64,000 bases of DNA. Source: Paracoccus indicus. GTDB lineage: Bacteria; Pseudomonadota; Alphaproteobacteria; Rhodobacterales; Rhodobacteraceae. The stretch spans positions 281,751 through 345,750 of the forward strand of contig NZ_PYWA01000005.1 of assembly GCF_003056335.1 (NCBI RefSeq). Direction: 5' to 3'. Below are positions 27,465 to 35,192 of the stretch, one piece after another. The notes under the pieces were generated by a model. It was not told the origin of the DNA, did not search any database, and saw nothing but the letters and a program-made list of their open reading frames with translations. How positions within the stretch are numbered: the first letter of the stretch is position 1; each line of letters opens with the position of its first letter. The translations under genes and the position numbers were made by a program.

Positions 27465-28100
27465 ATGACCGCACGGCCACGAATCGTCTGCCTCGGATAT
27501 TCGGGAAACGCGCTTGAGATGTTCGAACATCTGGCCAGCGCCTTTCACGTCGCGGCCTTTCTGGACGACAACCCCCAGCTTGCCGGCCACAGCTTTCAGG
27601 GGGTTCCGGTGCTGCCCATGGCCGCGCTGGACCGTTTCGACGACGCGCTGGTGCTGGTCACCTATGGTTCGCAGCGCAGCATCGGCGTGCGGGCGGCCAA
27701 TGTCGCAAGACTGGGCCTGGCGCGCGAGCGTTTCGCGACGGTCATCCATCCCGCGGCGCATGTCTCGGGTTTCGCGCGGATCGGCGCGGGGACGATGGTC
27801 TTTCCGGGGGCGGTGGTGACCTTCAACGCGGAAATCGGCGATCACTGCATGATCCTGCCGGGCAGCGTCGTGCATCACGACGTCACCTTGGGCGATCACG
27901 TACTGGTCGGGTCCAACGTCACCATCGCCGGTCATTGCCACGTGGACCAGGGCTGCTATCTGGGCAGCGCCAGTGCGTTCCGGAACGGCGTGAAGGTCGG
28001 GGCGGGATCGGTGATCGGCATGGCCGCGAATGTCATCGGGGACGTGCCGCCGGGATCGGTGATGATCGGCAATCCGGCACGCCCCCTGAAGCCGCGCTGA
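27465..28100 (+). CDS. NeuD/PglD-like sugar O- or N-acetyltransferase
   Basis: A 211-residue protein with an N-terminal Rossmann-like nucleotide-sugar binding domain (PRIVCLGYSGNALEMFEHL, LDDNPQLAGHSFQGVPVL) and a C-terminal left-handed beta-helix of hexapeptide repeats (IGAGTMVFPGAVVTFNAEIG, LGDHVLVGSNVTIAGHCHV), ending GDVPPGSVMIGNPARPLKPR. The likely catalytic histidine lies in VVHHDVTLGDH. PglD-type members acetylate a 4-amino group made by a DegT aminotransferase; such an aminotransferase ends exactly at the next base on the opposite strand (stop-to-stop, no gap). The function is therefore likely acetylation of an amino sugar. Confidence 0.87.
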   Translation: MTARPRIVCLGYSGNALEMFEHLASAFHVAAFLDDNPQLAGHSFQGVPVLPMAALDRFDDALVLVTYGSQRSIGVRAANVARLGLARERFATVIHPAAHVSGFARIGAGTMVFPGAVVTFNAEIGDHCMILPGSVVHHDVTLGDHVLVGSNVTIAGHCHVDQGCYLGSASAFRNGVKVGAGSVIGMAANVIGDVPPGSVMIGNPARPLKPR

Positions 28101-29267
28101 TCAGGCCAGCGCGCGCAGCGGCATCTTCTGGGCGGCCAATGCCTCGGCCAGGACCGCGACCACCTTGTCCAGCTGATCGAAGCTCATCTGTGCGAACAGC
28201 GGCAAGAGCACGCTTTCGTCGCGCGCCCGTTCCGATCGCGTCAGATCATGGGGCAGCGGGATGTCGGCGCAGGCCTCCTCCAGGTGCATGCACATGATGC
28301 CGCGACGCGTGGCCACCCCGGCCTGCAGCATGTGCTGCATCAGGGCCAGCTGGTCGATGCCGTGATCCAGACGGACGGCATAGCTTTGCCAGTTCGACTG
28401 CATCCCCGCCGGTTCATGCGGTACCGTAACCCCCGGCAGATCGGCCAACCGCCGGTGATAGCGGGCCGCCAATGCGCGGCGCGACTGGATGATCTTGGGC
28501 AGGCGCTGCAACTGTTGCAGCCCGATCGCCGCCTGGATGTCGGTCATGCGATAATTGAAGCCGGGAACGGGATAGTCCTCGAAGATGACGCTGTTGCTGG
28601 CGTGGCGCTGCGTGTCGCTGACCGACATGCCGTGCTGGCGCCACAGGCGGAAGGCGGCGTCCAGATCGGGGCGGTCGGTGGTCAGCATCCCGCCCTCGCC
28701 GGTGCTGATGACCTTGCGCGGGTGGAAGGAGAAGCAGACCACGTCGCCGATGGGCCGCCCGATGGGCTGCCATGCGTCGTCCAGCCGGATCATCGACCCC
28801 GCGGCGCAGGCGGCATCCTCGACCACGCGCAGGTCGTGGGCGCGGGCGATGGCCATGATGGCGGCCATGTCGCAGGGCATGCCGATCTGATGCACGCAGA
28901 GGATCGCGCGTGTCCGGTGGGTGATGGCCGGGACGATGGCATCGGGGTCGATGTTGTAGCCGCCTTCCTCGATGTCGACGAAGACGGGGGTGGCGCCGCA
29001 TTGGCGGATGGCATTGGCACCGGCGATGAAGGAATGGCTGACGGTGATGACCTCATCGCCCGGCTCGACGCCCACGGCCAGCAGGGCCAGATGCAGCGCC
29101 GTGGTGCAGTTCGAGACCGCGCAGGCATGGGCCGCGCCCGTCAGCCGGGCAAATTCCCGTTCCAGGGCGGCGACCTGCGGCCCCTGCGACACCCAGCCCG
29201 ACAGCACCGCGGCGGCGGCGGCATCGGCCTCGGGGGGGCCCATCAGGGGCATGGCGATGGGGATCAT
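28101..29267 (-). CDS. DegT/DnrJ/EryC1-type sugar aminotransferase
   Basis: A 388-residue PLP-dependent aminotransferase of nucleotide sugars. It starts MIPIAMPLMGPPEADAAAAA and has AVSNCTTALHLALLAVG (phosphate-binding), the aspartate in VEDAACAAGS, and the PLP lysine in CFSFHPRKVISTGEGGML. The GYNIDP and FNYRMTDIQAAIGLQQL segments are also typical. It would aminate a keto sugar nucleotide, as PglE or perosamine synthase do, feeding the facing acetyltransferase. It is the last gene of a five-gene leftward operon, overlapping the epimerase gene by 4 bp. Confidence 0.9.
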   Translation of the reverse strand: MIPIAMPLMGPPEADAAAAAVLSGWVSQGPQVAALEREFARLTGAAHACAVSNCTTALHLALLAVGVEPGDEVITVSHSFIAGANAIRQCGATPVFVDIEEGGYNIDPDAIVPAITHRTRAILCVHQIGMPCDMAAIMAIARAHDLRVVEDAACAAGSMIRLDDAWQPIGRPIGDVVCFSFHPRKVISTGEGGMLTTDRPDLDAAFRLWRQHGMSVSDTQRHASNSVIFEDYPVPGFNYRMTDIQAAIGLQQLQRLPKIIQSRRALAARYHRRLADLPGVTVPHEPAGMQSNWQSYAVRLDHGIDQLALMQHMLQAGVATRRGIMCMHLEEACADIPLPHDLTRSERARDESVLLPLFAQMSFDQLDKVVAVLAEALAAQKMPLRALA

Positions 29268-30250
29268 TGCGCGACCTCGTGCAGGCTGGTTTCCGAGGCC
29301 CACCAATCGACCAGATCGCGCAGCCCCTGCGCCACGGGAATGGTGGCGGTGAAGCCCAGGTCGCGCTTGGCCGCAGCGGTGCAAGCCAGACGGCGCGGCA
29401 CCGGATTGACCGAGCGTTCGGGCGCAAACTCCGGCGTCAGATCGGGGCGGCCCATGGCGTCCGCCAGCATCGCCGCCAGTTGCAGCAGCGAGGTCTCGGT
29501 CCCGCCGCCGACGTTATAGACCGCGTCACTTGCATCCGACATCGCCGCCAGCACGTTGGCGCGGGCCACGTCGCGCACGTCGATCATGTCCATCGTCTGC
29601 ATCCCATCGCCGAAGATGATCGGCGGCTGACCGGCGGCGATGCGTTCCATCCAGCGGACCATCACCTCGGTATAGCGGCCATGCAGATCCATGCGCGGGC
29701 CATAGACGTTGAAATAGCGCAGGGCGACATAGTTCAGCCCTTCCATGTCGTTCAGCGACCGCAGCAGCCCCTCGCCCATGGTCTTGGCCGCGCCATAGAG
29801 CGTGCGGTTGCCATAGGGCGGTTCGGCCTCGGTCGTCGGAAAGCTGGACGCCATGCCATAGACCGAGGCCGAAGACGCCATCACCACCTTCTGCACGCGA
29901 TGCTTCACGCAAATCTGCAGAAGGTCGAAGGTGGCGTTCACCATCACCTCCATCGCCAAGTCGGGTTCGGCGGCGCAATGGGTGATGCGCAGCGCGGCCT
30001 GATGGAAGACGATGTCGCTGTCGGCGACCAGACGCTCCATCAGGGCGTGGTCGCGGATGTCGCCGGTGACGATGCGCAGGCGCGGATCGGTGATGGCGTC
30101 AGAGAGGTTCTCGGCCCGTCCGCGGATCAGGTTGTCGACGGCGACGACCTGCCCGCAGCCCTGCGCCAGCAGCGCGTCGATGATATGGGACCCGACAAAG
30201 CCCGAGCCGCCGGTGACAAGAATGCGCTTGCCCGCAATATCCTGGGTCAT
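29264..30250 (-). CDS. NAD-dependent sugar epimerase/dehydratase
   Basis: A 328-residue extended short-chain dehydrogenase with the NAD motif VTGGSGFVGSHIIDALL at the N-terminus, ASSASVYG, the catalytic YGAAK (tyrosine plus lysine) and LRYFNVYGPRMDLHGRYTEV. The pattern is that of UDP-glucose 4-epimerase-like enzymes (WbpP/GalE/Gne group) acting on UDP-hexose, UDP-HexNAc or their uronic acids. Within this operon it may adjust the stereochemistry of the amino sugar. The exact reaction cannot be settled from sequence. Confidence 0.88.
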   Translation of the reverse strand: MTQDIAGKRILVTGGSGFVGSHIIDALLAQGCGQVVAVDNLIRGRAENLSDAITDPRLRIVTGDIRDHALMERLVADSDIVFHQAALRITHCAAEPDLAMEVMVNATFDLLQICVKHRVQKVVMASSASVYGMASSFPTTEAEPPYGNRTLYGAAKTMGEGLLRSLNDMEGLNYVALRYFNVYGPRMDLHGRYTEVMVRWMERIAAGQPPIIFGDGMQTMDMIDVRDVARANVLAAMSDASDAVYNVGGGTETSLLQLAAMLADAMGRPDLTPEFAPERSVNPVPRRLACTAAAKRDLGFTATIPVAQGLRDLVDWWASETSLHEVAQ

Positions 30251-30261
30251 GGTGTTGCCTT

Positions 30262-31374
30262 TCAGGCGCGCAGGGCCACGGGGGCTGCGACGGTTTCATT
30301 GACGGCGGCGATCACGGCTTGCACCTGATCGGCACCCATATGCGGGTGGATGGGCAGCGACATGGTGGCGTCGCAGAAGGCCTCGGCCACGGGGAAATCG
30401 CCGCGGCGATAGCCCAGATCGGCGTGACAGGGCTGCAGGTGGACCGGCACCGGATAGTGGATGTTTGTGGGCACGCCCGCCTGCTTCAGCTGGGCCATCA
30501 CCGCATCGCGCGCGGGCGTGGCGATGGCATAGACGTGACAGACGTGATCTGTACCAAAGGGTCCGGCGGCGCGCGGGATGCTGGGGTCCAGCCCCGCGTC
30601 ATAGGCATTGGCGACATCGCGGCGCGCGGCGTTCCACGCGTCCAGATGCGGCAGCTTGACCCCAAGGACGGCCCCTTGGACCGCATCCATGCGATAGTTG
30701 AAGCCCCTCAGGACGTGGTTGTATTTCCCCTGCTGACCCCAATCGCGCAGGCAACGCAGGCGGGCGGCAAGCGCATCGTCGCTGGTCACCACCGCGCCGC
30801 CTTCGCCGCAGGCCCCGAGGTTCTTGCCCGGATAGAAGCTGAAGCAGCCCATGTCCCCGAAGCTGCCCGCAGCACCGTCGCGGTGCGCGCCATGGGCCTG
30901 GGCCGCGTCCTCGATCACGGTCAGCCCGTGGGCGCGTGCGATGGCGTTGATCGTCGTCATGTCGGCCAGCCGCCCATGCAGATGCACGGGCATGATGGCG
31001 CGGGTGCGCGGGGTGATGGCAGCGAAGACGGATGCGGGGTCCATGCACCATGTGACCGGGTCGATGTCGACCAGCACCGGCGTCGCCCCGGCATAGGTGA
31101 TGGCCGCGACGGTCGCAACGAAGGTGGCGGGGACGGTGATCACCTCGTCCCCCGGACCTATGCCGGCTGCGACCAGCGCCAGATGCAGGGCGGCGGTGCC
31201 GGTGCTGACGGCGATGGCGTGGCGCGTGCCGCAGAAGCGGGCGAAGGCCTCCTCGAACCGTTCGACGGGTTCGCCAAGGACATAGCTGCCGCCGCGCAGG
31301 GTCGCCAAGACGGCGGATTCCAGTTCGGGGGCGATCTGGTCGTATTGGGTCCGCAGGTCAAGAAACTGGATCAT
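30262..31374 (-). CDS. DegT/DnrJ/EryC1-type sugar aminotransferase (WbpE-like)
   Basis: A 370-residue PLP-dependent enzyme starting MIQFLDLRTQYDQIAPELE. It has AVSTGTAALHLALVAAGIG, VIEDAAQAHGAHRDG with the PLP-contacting aspartate, and the Schiff-base lysine in SFYPGKNLGACGEGGAV. This version of the motif is typical of the WbpE/WlbC group that aminates the 3-keto form of UDP-GlcNAc uronic acid. It overlaps by 4 bp a Gfo/Idh dehydrogenase that would make this keto substrate and is followed by the epimerase. The assignment to C3 amination is inference from context. Confidence 0.9.
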   Translation of the reverse strand: MIQFLDLRTQYDQIAPELESAVLATLRGGSYVLGEPVERFEEAFARFCGTRHAIAVSTGTAALHLALVAAGIGPGDEVITVPATFVATVAAITYAGATPVLVDIDPVTWCMDPASVFAAITPRTRAIMPVHLHGRLADMTTINAIARAHGLTVIEDAAQAHGAHRDGAAGSFGDMGCFSFYPGKNLGACGEGGAVVTSDDALAARLRCLRDWGQQGKYNHVLRGFNYRMDAVQGAVLGVKLPHLDAWNAARRDVANAYDAGLDPSIPRAAGPFGTDHVCHVYAIATPARDAVMAQLKQAGVPTNIHYPVPVHLQPCHADLGYRRGDFPVAEAFCDATMSLPIHPHMGADQVQAVIAAVNETVAAPVALRA

Positions 31375-32387
31375 GACGCTTCCTTCAGGGTGACAAGGTC
31401 GACGGGGAAACCGCGCATGCTGCAGGACCGGCTGGCGGCGGCCAGCATCTCGACCACGCGCAGCCCGCTGGCGCCGTCGGTCAGGGGGGTGCTGCCTGCG
31501 TTGATGCAGCGGATGAATTCCTCGGCCTCGGTGACCAGGGCCTCCTTGGTGGAGAGCGCGGGCGCGCGCATGTCGCCCGACCGATACGAGATCATCTGCT
31601 GATAGGCATCGGGCGCATCCGCCCCGCAGTCGTAGATCTTGACCTTCTCGCTGGTCTGCATGTCGTCATAGATGATCATCTTTTGGCTGCCGCCGATCAG
31701 CGTCTGGCGGATCTTGACCGGGGCCAGCCAGTTGACGTTCAGATGCGCCATCGCCCCGTTTTCGTAATAGACCGACAGATGCGCCATGTTTTCCGGCCGC
31801 CCCTGCAGGAAGCCCGCCGCACTGGCGGAAATGGCGACGGGGGTGGATTTCATCAGGCGTTCCATGATGGCAAAATCATGGACGGCCAGATCCCAGATGA
31901 CGTTCACGTCGCGCTGGAACAGCCCCAGGTTCACCCGCGTCGAGTCGTAGTAGTAAACATCCCCGATCTCTCCGGATTCGATGACGCGGGCGATGGTCTG
32001 GACCGCGCCTGTATAGACGAAAGTGTGGTCCACCATCAGCACCACGTTGCGGCGCGCAGCCTCGGCGATCATGATGCGGGCGCGTTCGGGCGTTTCGGCC
32101 ATGGGCTTTTCGACCAGCACATGCTTGCCGCGCCGCAGGGCGTCCATCGACATGTCGAAATGCGTGCTGACAGGTGTGGCGATCATCACCGCGTCCACAT
32201 TGGGATCGGCGATCATGTCGGCGATCGAGGTCGTCAGCCGCGCACCGGGATGGGCCAGGCCTGCGCGTTCCAGCGCCTTGGGCGACATGTCGGCGATCAT
32301 CTCGAGCCGGGCGTCCTTCATGCCCGACACCGCGCGGGCCAGGTTCGGCCCCCAATAGCCATAGCCTGCAAGTCCAAGCCGGATCAT
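31371..32387 (-). CDS. Gfo/Idh/MocA family oxidoreductase (WbpB-like)
   Basis: A 338-residue NAD(P)-dependent dehydrogenase. The Rossmann motif GLAGYGYWGPNLARAV is at the N-terminus, followed by the family lysine motif HVLVEKPMAETPERA and the C-terminal domain with DLAVHDFAIMERLM, where the aspartate-histidine pair binds the sugar. In WbpB/WlbA systems this enzyme oxidises carbon 3 of UDP-GlcNAc uronic acid, followed by a WbpE aminotransferase and a WbpD acetyltransferase; the latter two types flank it here. It is coupled to both neighbours by 4-bp overlaps. Confidence 0.9.
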   Translation of the reverse strand: MIRLGLAGYGYWGPNLARAVSGMKDARLEMIADMSPKALERAGLAHPGARLTTSIADMIADPNVDAVMIATPVSTHFDMSMDALRRGKHVLVEKPMAETPERARIMIAEAARRNVVLMVDHTFVYTGAVQTIARVIESGEIGDVYYYDSTRVNLGLFQRDVNVIWDLAVHDFAIMERLMKSTPVAISASAAGFLQGRPENMAHLSVYYENGAMAHLNVNWLAPVKIRQTLIGGSQKMIIYDDMQTSEKVKIYDCGADAPDAYQQMISYRSGDMRAPALSTKEALVTEAEEFIRCINAGSTPLTDGASGLRVVEMLAAASRSCSMRGFPVDLVTLKEAS

Positions 32388-32908
32388 GACGCCACCTCGT
32401 TTGCTGTCATCCGTGAAACTTCGGGCGGGACCGCGGTGCGCGACCGGATGTCGCCGGTCACGCGGGCGGGCACGCCCACGACGATCGCATAGGCCGGCAC
32501 GTCCTGCGTCACGACCGCCCCCGCCCCGATCAGCGCGCTTTCCCCGATGGTGATGCCGCACAGGATGGTGGCGTTCGACCCGATCGCCGCCCCGCGACTG
32601 ACCCGCGTGCGCAACAGGTTCCAGTCGTTCGCGCCCTTCAGCGATCCGTCGGGATTGGTGCTGGCGGGCAGCAGGTCGTTGGTGAACATGACGCCATGGC
32701 CGACGAAGACATGCTCCTCCAGCTCGACCCCCTCGCAGAGGAAGGAATGGGACGAGATCTTGCAGCGGTCCCCGACCGTGCAGCCGCGCTGGATTTCCAC
32801 GAACGGTCCGATGCTGGTCTGATTGCCGACCCGGCAGCCGTAAAGGTTCACCAGCTCGGGGCAGGGTATCCTGACATCCGTGGCAAGTTCGCAATCTGTG
32901 ATGGGCAT
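32384..32908 (-). CDS. Hexapeptide-repeat acetyltransferase (WbpD-like)
   Basis: A 174-residue left-handed beta-helix acyltransferase: NLYGCRVGNQTSIGPFVEIQ, VGDRCKISSHSFLCEGVELE, HVFVGHGVMFTNDLLP and IGSNATILCGITIGESALIG, ending GVPARVTGDIRSRT. FTNDLLP is typical of the WbpD group that acetylates the 3-amino group of a UDP-amino-uronic acid using acetyl-CoA. ATG 32908 has a perfect AGGAGG site and is the first gene of the operon. With its neighbours it points to a diacetamido-uronic acid in the surface glycan. Confidence 0.9.
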   Translation of the reverse strand: MPITDCELATDVRIPCPELVNLYGCRVGNQTSIGPFVEIQRGCTVGDRCKISSHSFLCEGVELEEHVFVGHGVMFTNDLLPASTNPDGSLKGANDWNLLRTRVSRGAAIGSNATILCGITIGESALIGAGAVVTQDVPAYAIVVGVPARVTGDIRSRTAVPPEVSRMTANEVAS

Positions 32909-32966
32909 GCAAACGCCTCCTGAAGCAAGCGCCACCCGGAACGGCTGGCCGCAGATCACGCTACTG

Positions 32967-32985
32967 CGGAACCGTCGCGGAACCA
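32967..32985. promoter_or_regulatory. Tandem GCGGAACC repeat upstream of the amino-sugar operon
   Basis: Two exact 8-bp copies of GCGGAACC with an 11-bp period lie 59-77 bp upstream of the leftward start codon. One-helical-turn spacing is typical of activator binding sites on one DNA face. The regulator is unknown. Confidence 0.4.
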
Positions 32986-33319
32986 GTTCGCACTAGGTGG
33001 AATGCCCGTCGTGGCGGATGCGCCCTTAGGCCCGCAGGAGGCGTCCACATCCCCCCGTGGTTGCACAGGCCCATGTCCGAACCGGGGCGGCCTACGACCT
33101 TTGTCCCCCGCACTGTCCGAAAGTATATGTTCAACAATGGCCACCCTAACCCATTGCCCGTGCAGGATGTGCCGCCACGGGGCATCACATGCCGAAAAAC
33201 GTATTCGTTTCAATGAACTTGTCGCCGTTCGCGCGCGATGACCTGCGGAAACGTCGCCGCAACCCTCGATTGAAGTGCCGAAATCTGACCGGTCGTTCAG
33301 GATTTCGCACCACTTGCCG

Positions 33320-33335
33320 ACTGATCCTGATCAGT
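33320..33335. promoter_or_regulatory. FNR/FixK-like operator upstream of the Crp/Fnr gene
   Basis: ACTGATC-CT-GATCAGT is a perfect 7-bp inverted repeat. Read as CTGAT-N4-ATCAG it differs from the FNR/FixK consensus TTGAT-N4-ATCAA by one base in each half-site. It lies 187 bp before the start of a Crp/Fnr-family gene, so autoregulation or control by another family member is plausible. Confidence 0.5.
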
Positions 33336-33521
33336 GTCCAATATGTCTGTTCATGGCTGGATCGGGGCGGGGTCGTCCGGCGTCGGGCAGAGCATCCCTC
33401 GATGATCGGGCCATCACCACGAAGGCCCTGCGCCGTGTTCCGTCGCAAGATGGCACTGGGCGCAGGGACCTCGTTTGGTCTATACATAATGCGTTAACCA
33501 GTTCGATTTCAGGTAAGATCA

Positions 33522-34316
33522 ATGGCAGCCGCCGAAAACAAGACCACTCTGGACCAGCTGCGACGGATACGCGGCATCGACATCGACACGTCGGAAAGGC
33601 TGGCGCTTTTCAGACGCAAGATCGTCACCGTCGAGGCAGGCGACACCATCATCTTCGAAGGGCAGGAAAAGCGGCGCGGTTATTTCCTGTGTTCGGGCTG
33701 GGCATCCTCGGTCCGGCATCTGATCGACGGCAGCGACCAGATCCTGGACGTCAGGATCCCGGGCGATTTCATCGGCATCTCGGACATGCGGCTGAAGCAC
33801 GCCCCCCATGCCACCGAGGCCATCACCCGGGTCGAGCTGGCACCCATCAGCTTTCGCGCGCTTCTGTCCATGAGCGCAGGCGCCGGTCAGCTGGCAGAGG
33901 CGATCCTGTTTTCCATCAATTGCGACATGGCGATCATCAGCGAACATCTGGTCGGCGTCGCCCGGCGCAATCCACAGGTCCGCACCGCGCATTTCCTGCT
34001 GGAACTGTCCGAGCGTCTGACCCGTGTCGGCATCGACGACCCCGATTGCTTCCATTGTCCCCTGTCGCAATACCTAATGGCGGACGTGCTGGGGCTGACG
34101 GCGGTGCATTTGAACCGCACCCTGCGCCAGCTGCGCGAACGCGGCTTCGTCAGCTTCAAGAGCGCGACCGTCGACATCCGCGACCGCGCCGGCATGATCG
34201 AGTTCGCAGGCTTCGACCCGTCCTATCTGCATCAGGCACAAAGCCGCAGCGCGATCTCGGGGTTGGTGGGGCCCGACGGGCGGTCGAACGGCAACGGATA
34301 TTTCCGCGCGAACTAG
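33522..34316 (+). CDS. Crp/Fnr family transcriptional regulator
   Basis: A 264-residue regulator with an N-terminal cyclic-nucleotide-type beta-roll (VTVEAGDTIIFEGQEKRRGYF, LDVRIPGDFIGISDM) and a C-terminal winged helix (about 170-220: CPLSQYLMADVLGLTAVHLN, then RTLRQLRERGFVSFK). The N-terminal cysteine cluster of oxygen-sensing FNR is absent, and cysteines are few, so an iron-sulfur sensor is unlikely. The roughly 40 residues after the DNA-binding domain are extra and of unknown role. ATG 33522 follows an AGGTAA site. It is flanked by polysaccharide genes and may regulate them. Confidence 0.9.
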   Translation: MAAAENKTTLDQLRRIRGIDIDTSERLALFRRKIVTVEAGDTIIFEGQEKRRGYFLCSGWASSVRHLIDGSDQILDVRIPGDFIGISDMRLKHAPHATEAITRVELAPISFRALLSMSAGAGQLAEAILFSINCDMAIISEHLVGVARRNPQVRTAHFLLELSERLTRVGIDDPDCFHCPLSQYLMADVLGLTAVHLNRTLRQLRERGFVSFKSATVDIRDRAGMIEFAGFDPSYLHQAQSRSAISGLVGPDGRSNGNGYFRAN

Positions 34317-34349
34317 GGCTGGCCGTGGCCACCATTCAAGGTACGACAG

Positions 34350-35192
34350 ATGCGTGAACACGCCCAGCCCGATCCGAACGACACCCGCGCCCATCTTAAG
34401 GCGGCGGGCCATGCCCTGCTGCCCGGCGTGCTGGGCGCGGGGCGCGTCGCGCAGCTGCGCCAGGTGATCGAGCAGCACTTCGCGCGGGCCGGAAGGGCGC
34501 GGCTTGGCGGCAAGATCCAGTCGCGTGCCCTGGATCACGTGCGCGGTCTGCGACAGGCCCTGCTGACGCCCGAGCTTGCGGCCGTCATGGCCGCGCATGT
34601 CCCGGGGATGCCGCTGCTGACCGGGGATTGCACGGTCACGATGAACACGCGGGCGGGCTGGCGCCGCGACGCCCTGATCCATGCATCCCTTGACCCCGCC
34701 ACCCTGAACGCCCCGGATTCCACGGTCCTGCGGGCGGCGATCTTCCTGCAGGATCAGAAGGGCCACGGTTTCCTGACCCGCCCCGGATCGCATCTGGACC
34801 TGCGCGCCGATAAGATCGCGCCGCAGCATGTGCCCATACGGGCAGGCGACGTCGTCGTCATGGATGCGCGGCTGGATCATGCCGATCACCCGCCCACCGC
34901 CGCCACGATGGCGCTGCGGGGGCTGTCGCGACCTGCAGGTCCACTGATGCGCCGCGACCCCGAGGATGTGTTGACCGCCTGGCGCGACAGATTGCGTGGC
35001 AGTCGTGCGAACCGCATCGCCCTGTTCGTGACATTCGGAGCCGACGACCGCTGGACGCGGGCCTATGAACGGGCCGGACGCGACAGGCACGGCCCCCCTG
35101 CCCTGATCGACGGTGAAACCCGCGCATTGCTGGATGGTCTGGGCCTTGGCATCATCCAGCCGGATCAGGGCAAGGCCGGGTCGAATTCATAG
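34350..35192 (+). CDS. Phytanoyl-CoA dioxygenase-like protein
   Basis: A 280-residue protein whose C-terminal half resembles the jelly-roll fold of non-heme iron, 2-oxoglutarate-dependent PhyH enzymes: AIFLQDQKGHGFLTRPGSHLDL (residues about 131-151) and IRAGDVVVMDARLDHADHPPT, where H177 would be the distal iron ligand. The usual proximal HxD pair is not obvious; LIHASLD at 110-115 has H and D three residues apart, so activity is uncertain. It starts 34 bp after the Crp/Fnr gene and overlaps the convergent beta-helix gene by 28 bp. A role in modifying a sugar or lipid of the surface glycan is possible but unproven. Confidence 0.6.
   Translation: MREHAQPDPNDTRAHLKAAGHALLPGVLGAGRVAQLRQVIEQHFARAGRARLGGKIQSRALDHVRGLRQALLTPELAAVMAAHVPGMPLLTGDCTVTMNTRAGWRRDALIHASLDPATLNAPDSTVLRAAIFLQDQKGHGFLTRPGSHLDLRADKIAPQHVPIRAGDVVVMDARLDHADHPPTAATMALRGLSRPAGPLMRRDPEDVLTAWRDRLRGSRANRIALFVTFGADDRWTRAYERAGRDRHGPPALIDGETRALLDGLGLGIIQPDQGKAGSNS

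Larger units (their letters stand above)
32909..33521. promoter_or_regulatory. Divergent intergenic region between the sugar operon and the Crp/Fnr gene
   Basis: This 613-bp gap has no convincing gene; small open frames such as 33189-33497 are arginine-rich and look random. It holds two notable elements: a tandem repeat of GCGGAACC (32967-32974 and 32978-32985, 11 bp apart) about 60 bp upstream of the leftward operon start, and an FNR-like dyad at 33320-33335 upstream of the Crp/Fnr gene. I see nothing recognisable in the rest. Confidence 0.55.

Noticed and set aside
33189..33497. Small plus-strand frame before the Crp/Fnr gene
   Set aside because: Arginine- and cysteine-rich random-looking product covering the FNR-like dyad; no ribosome site.
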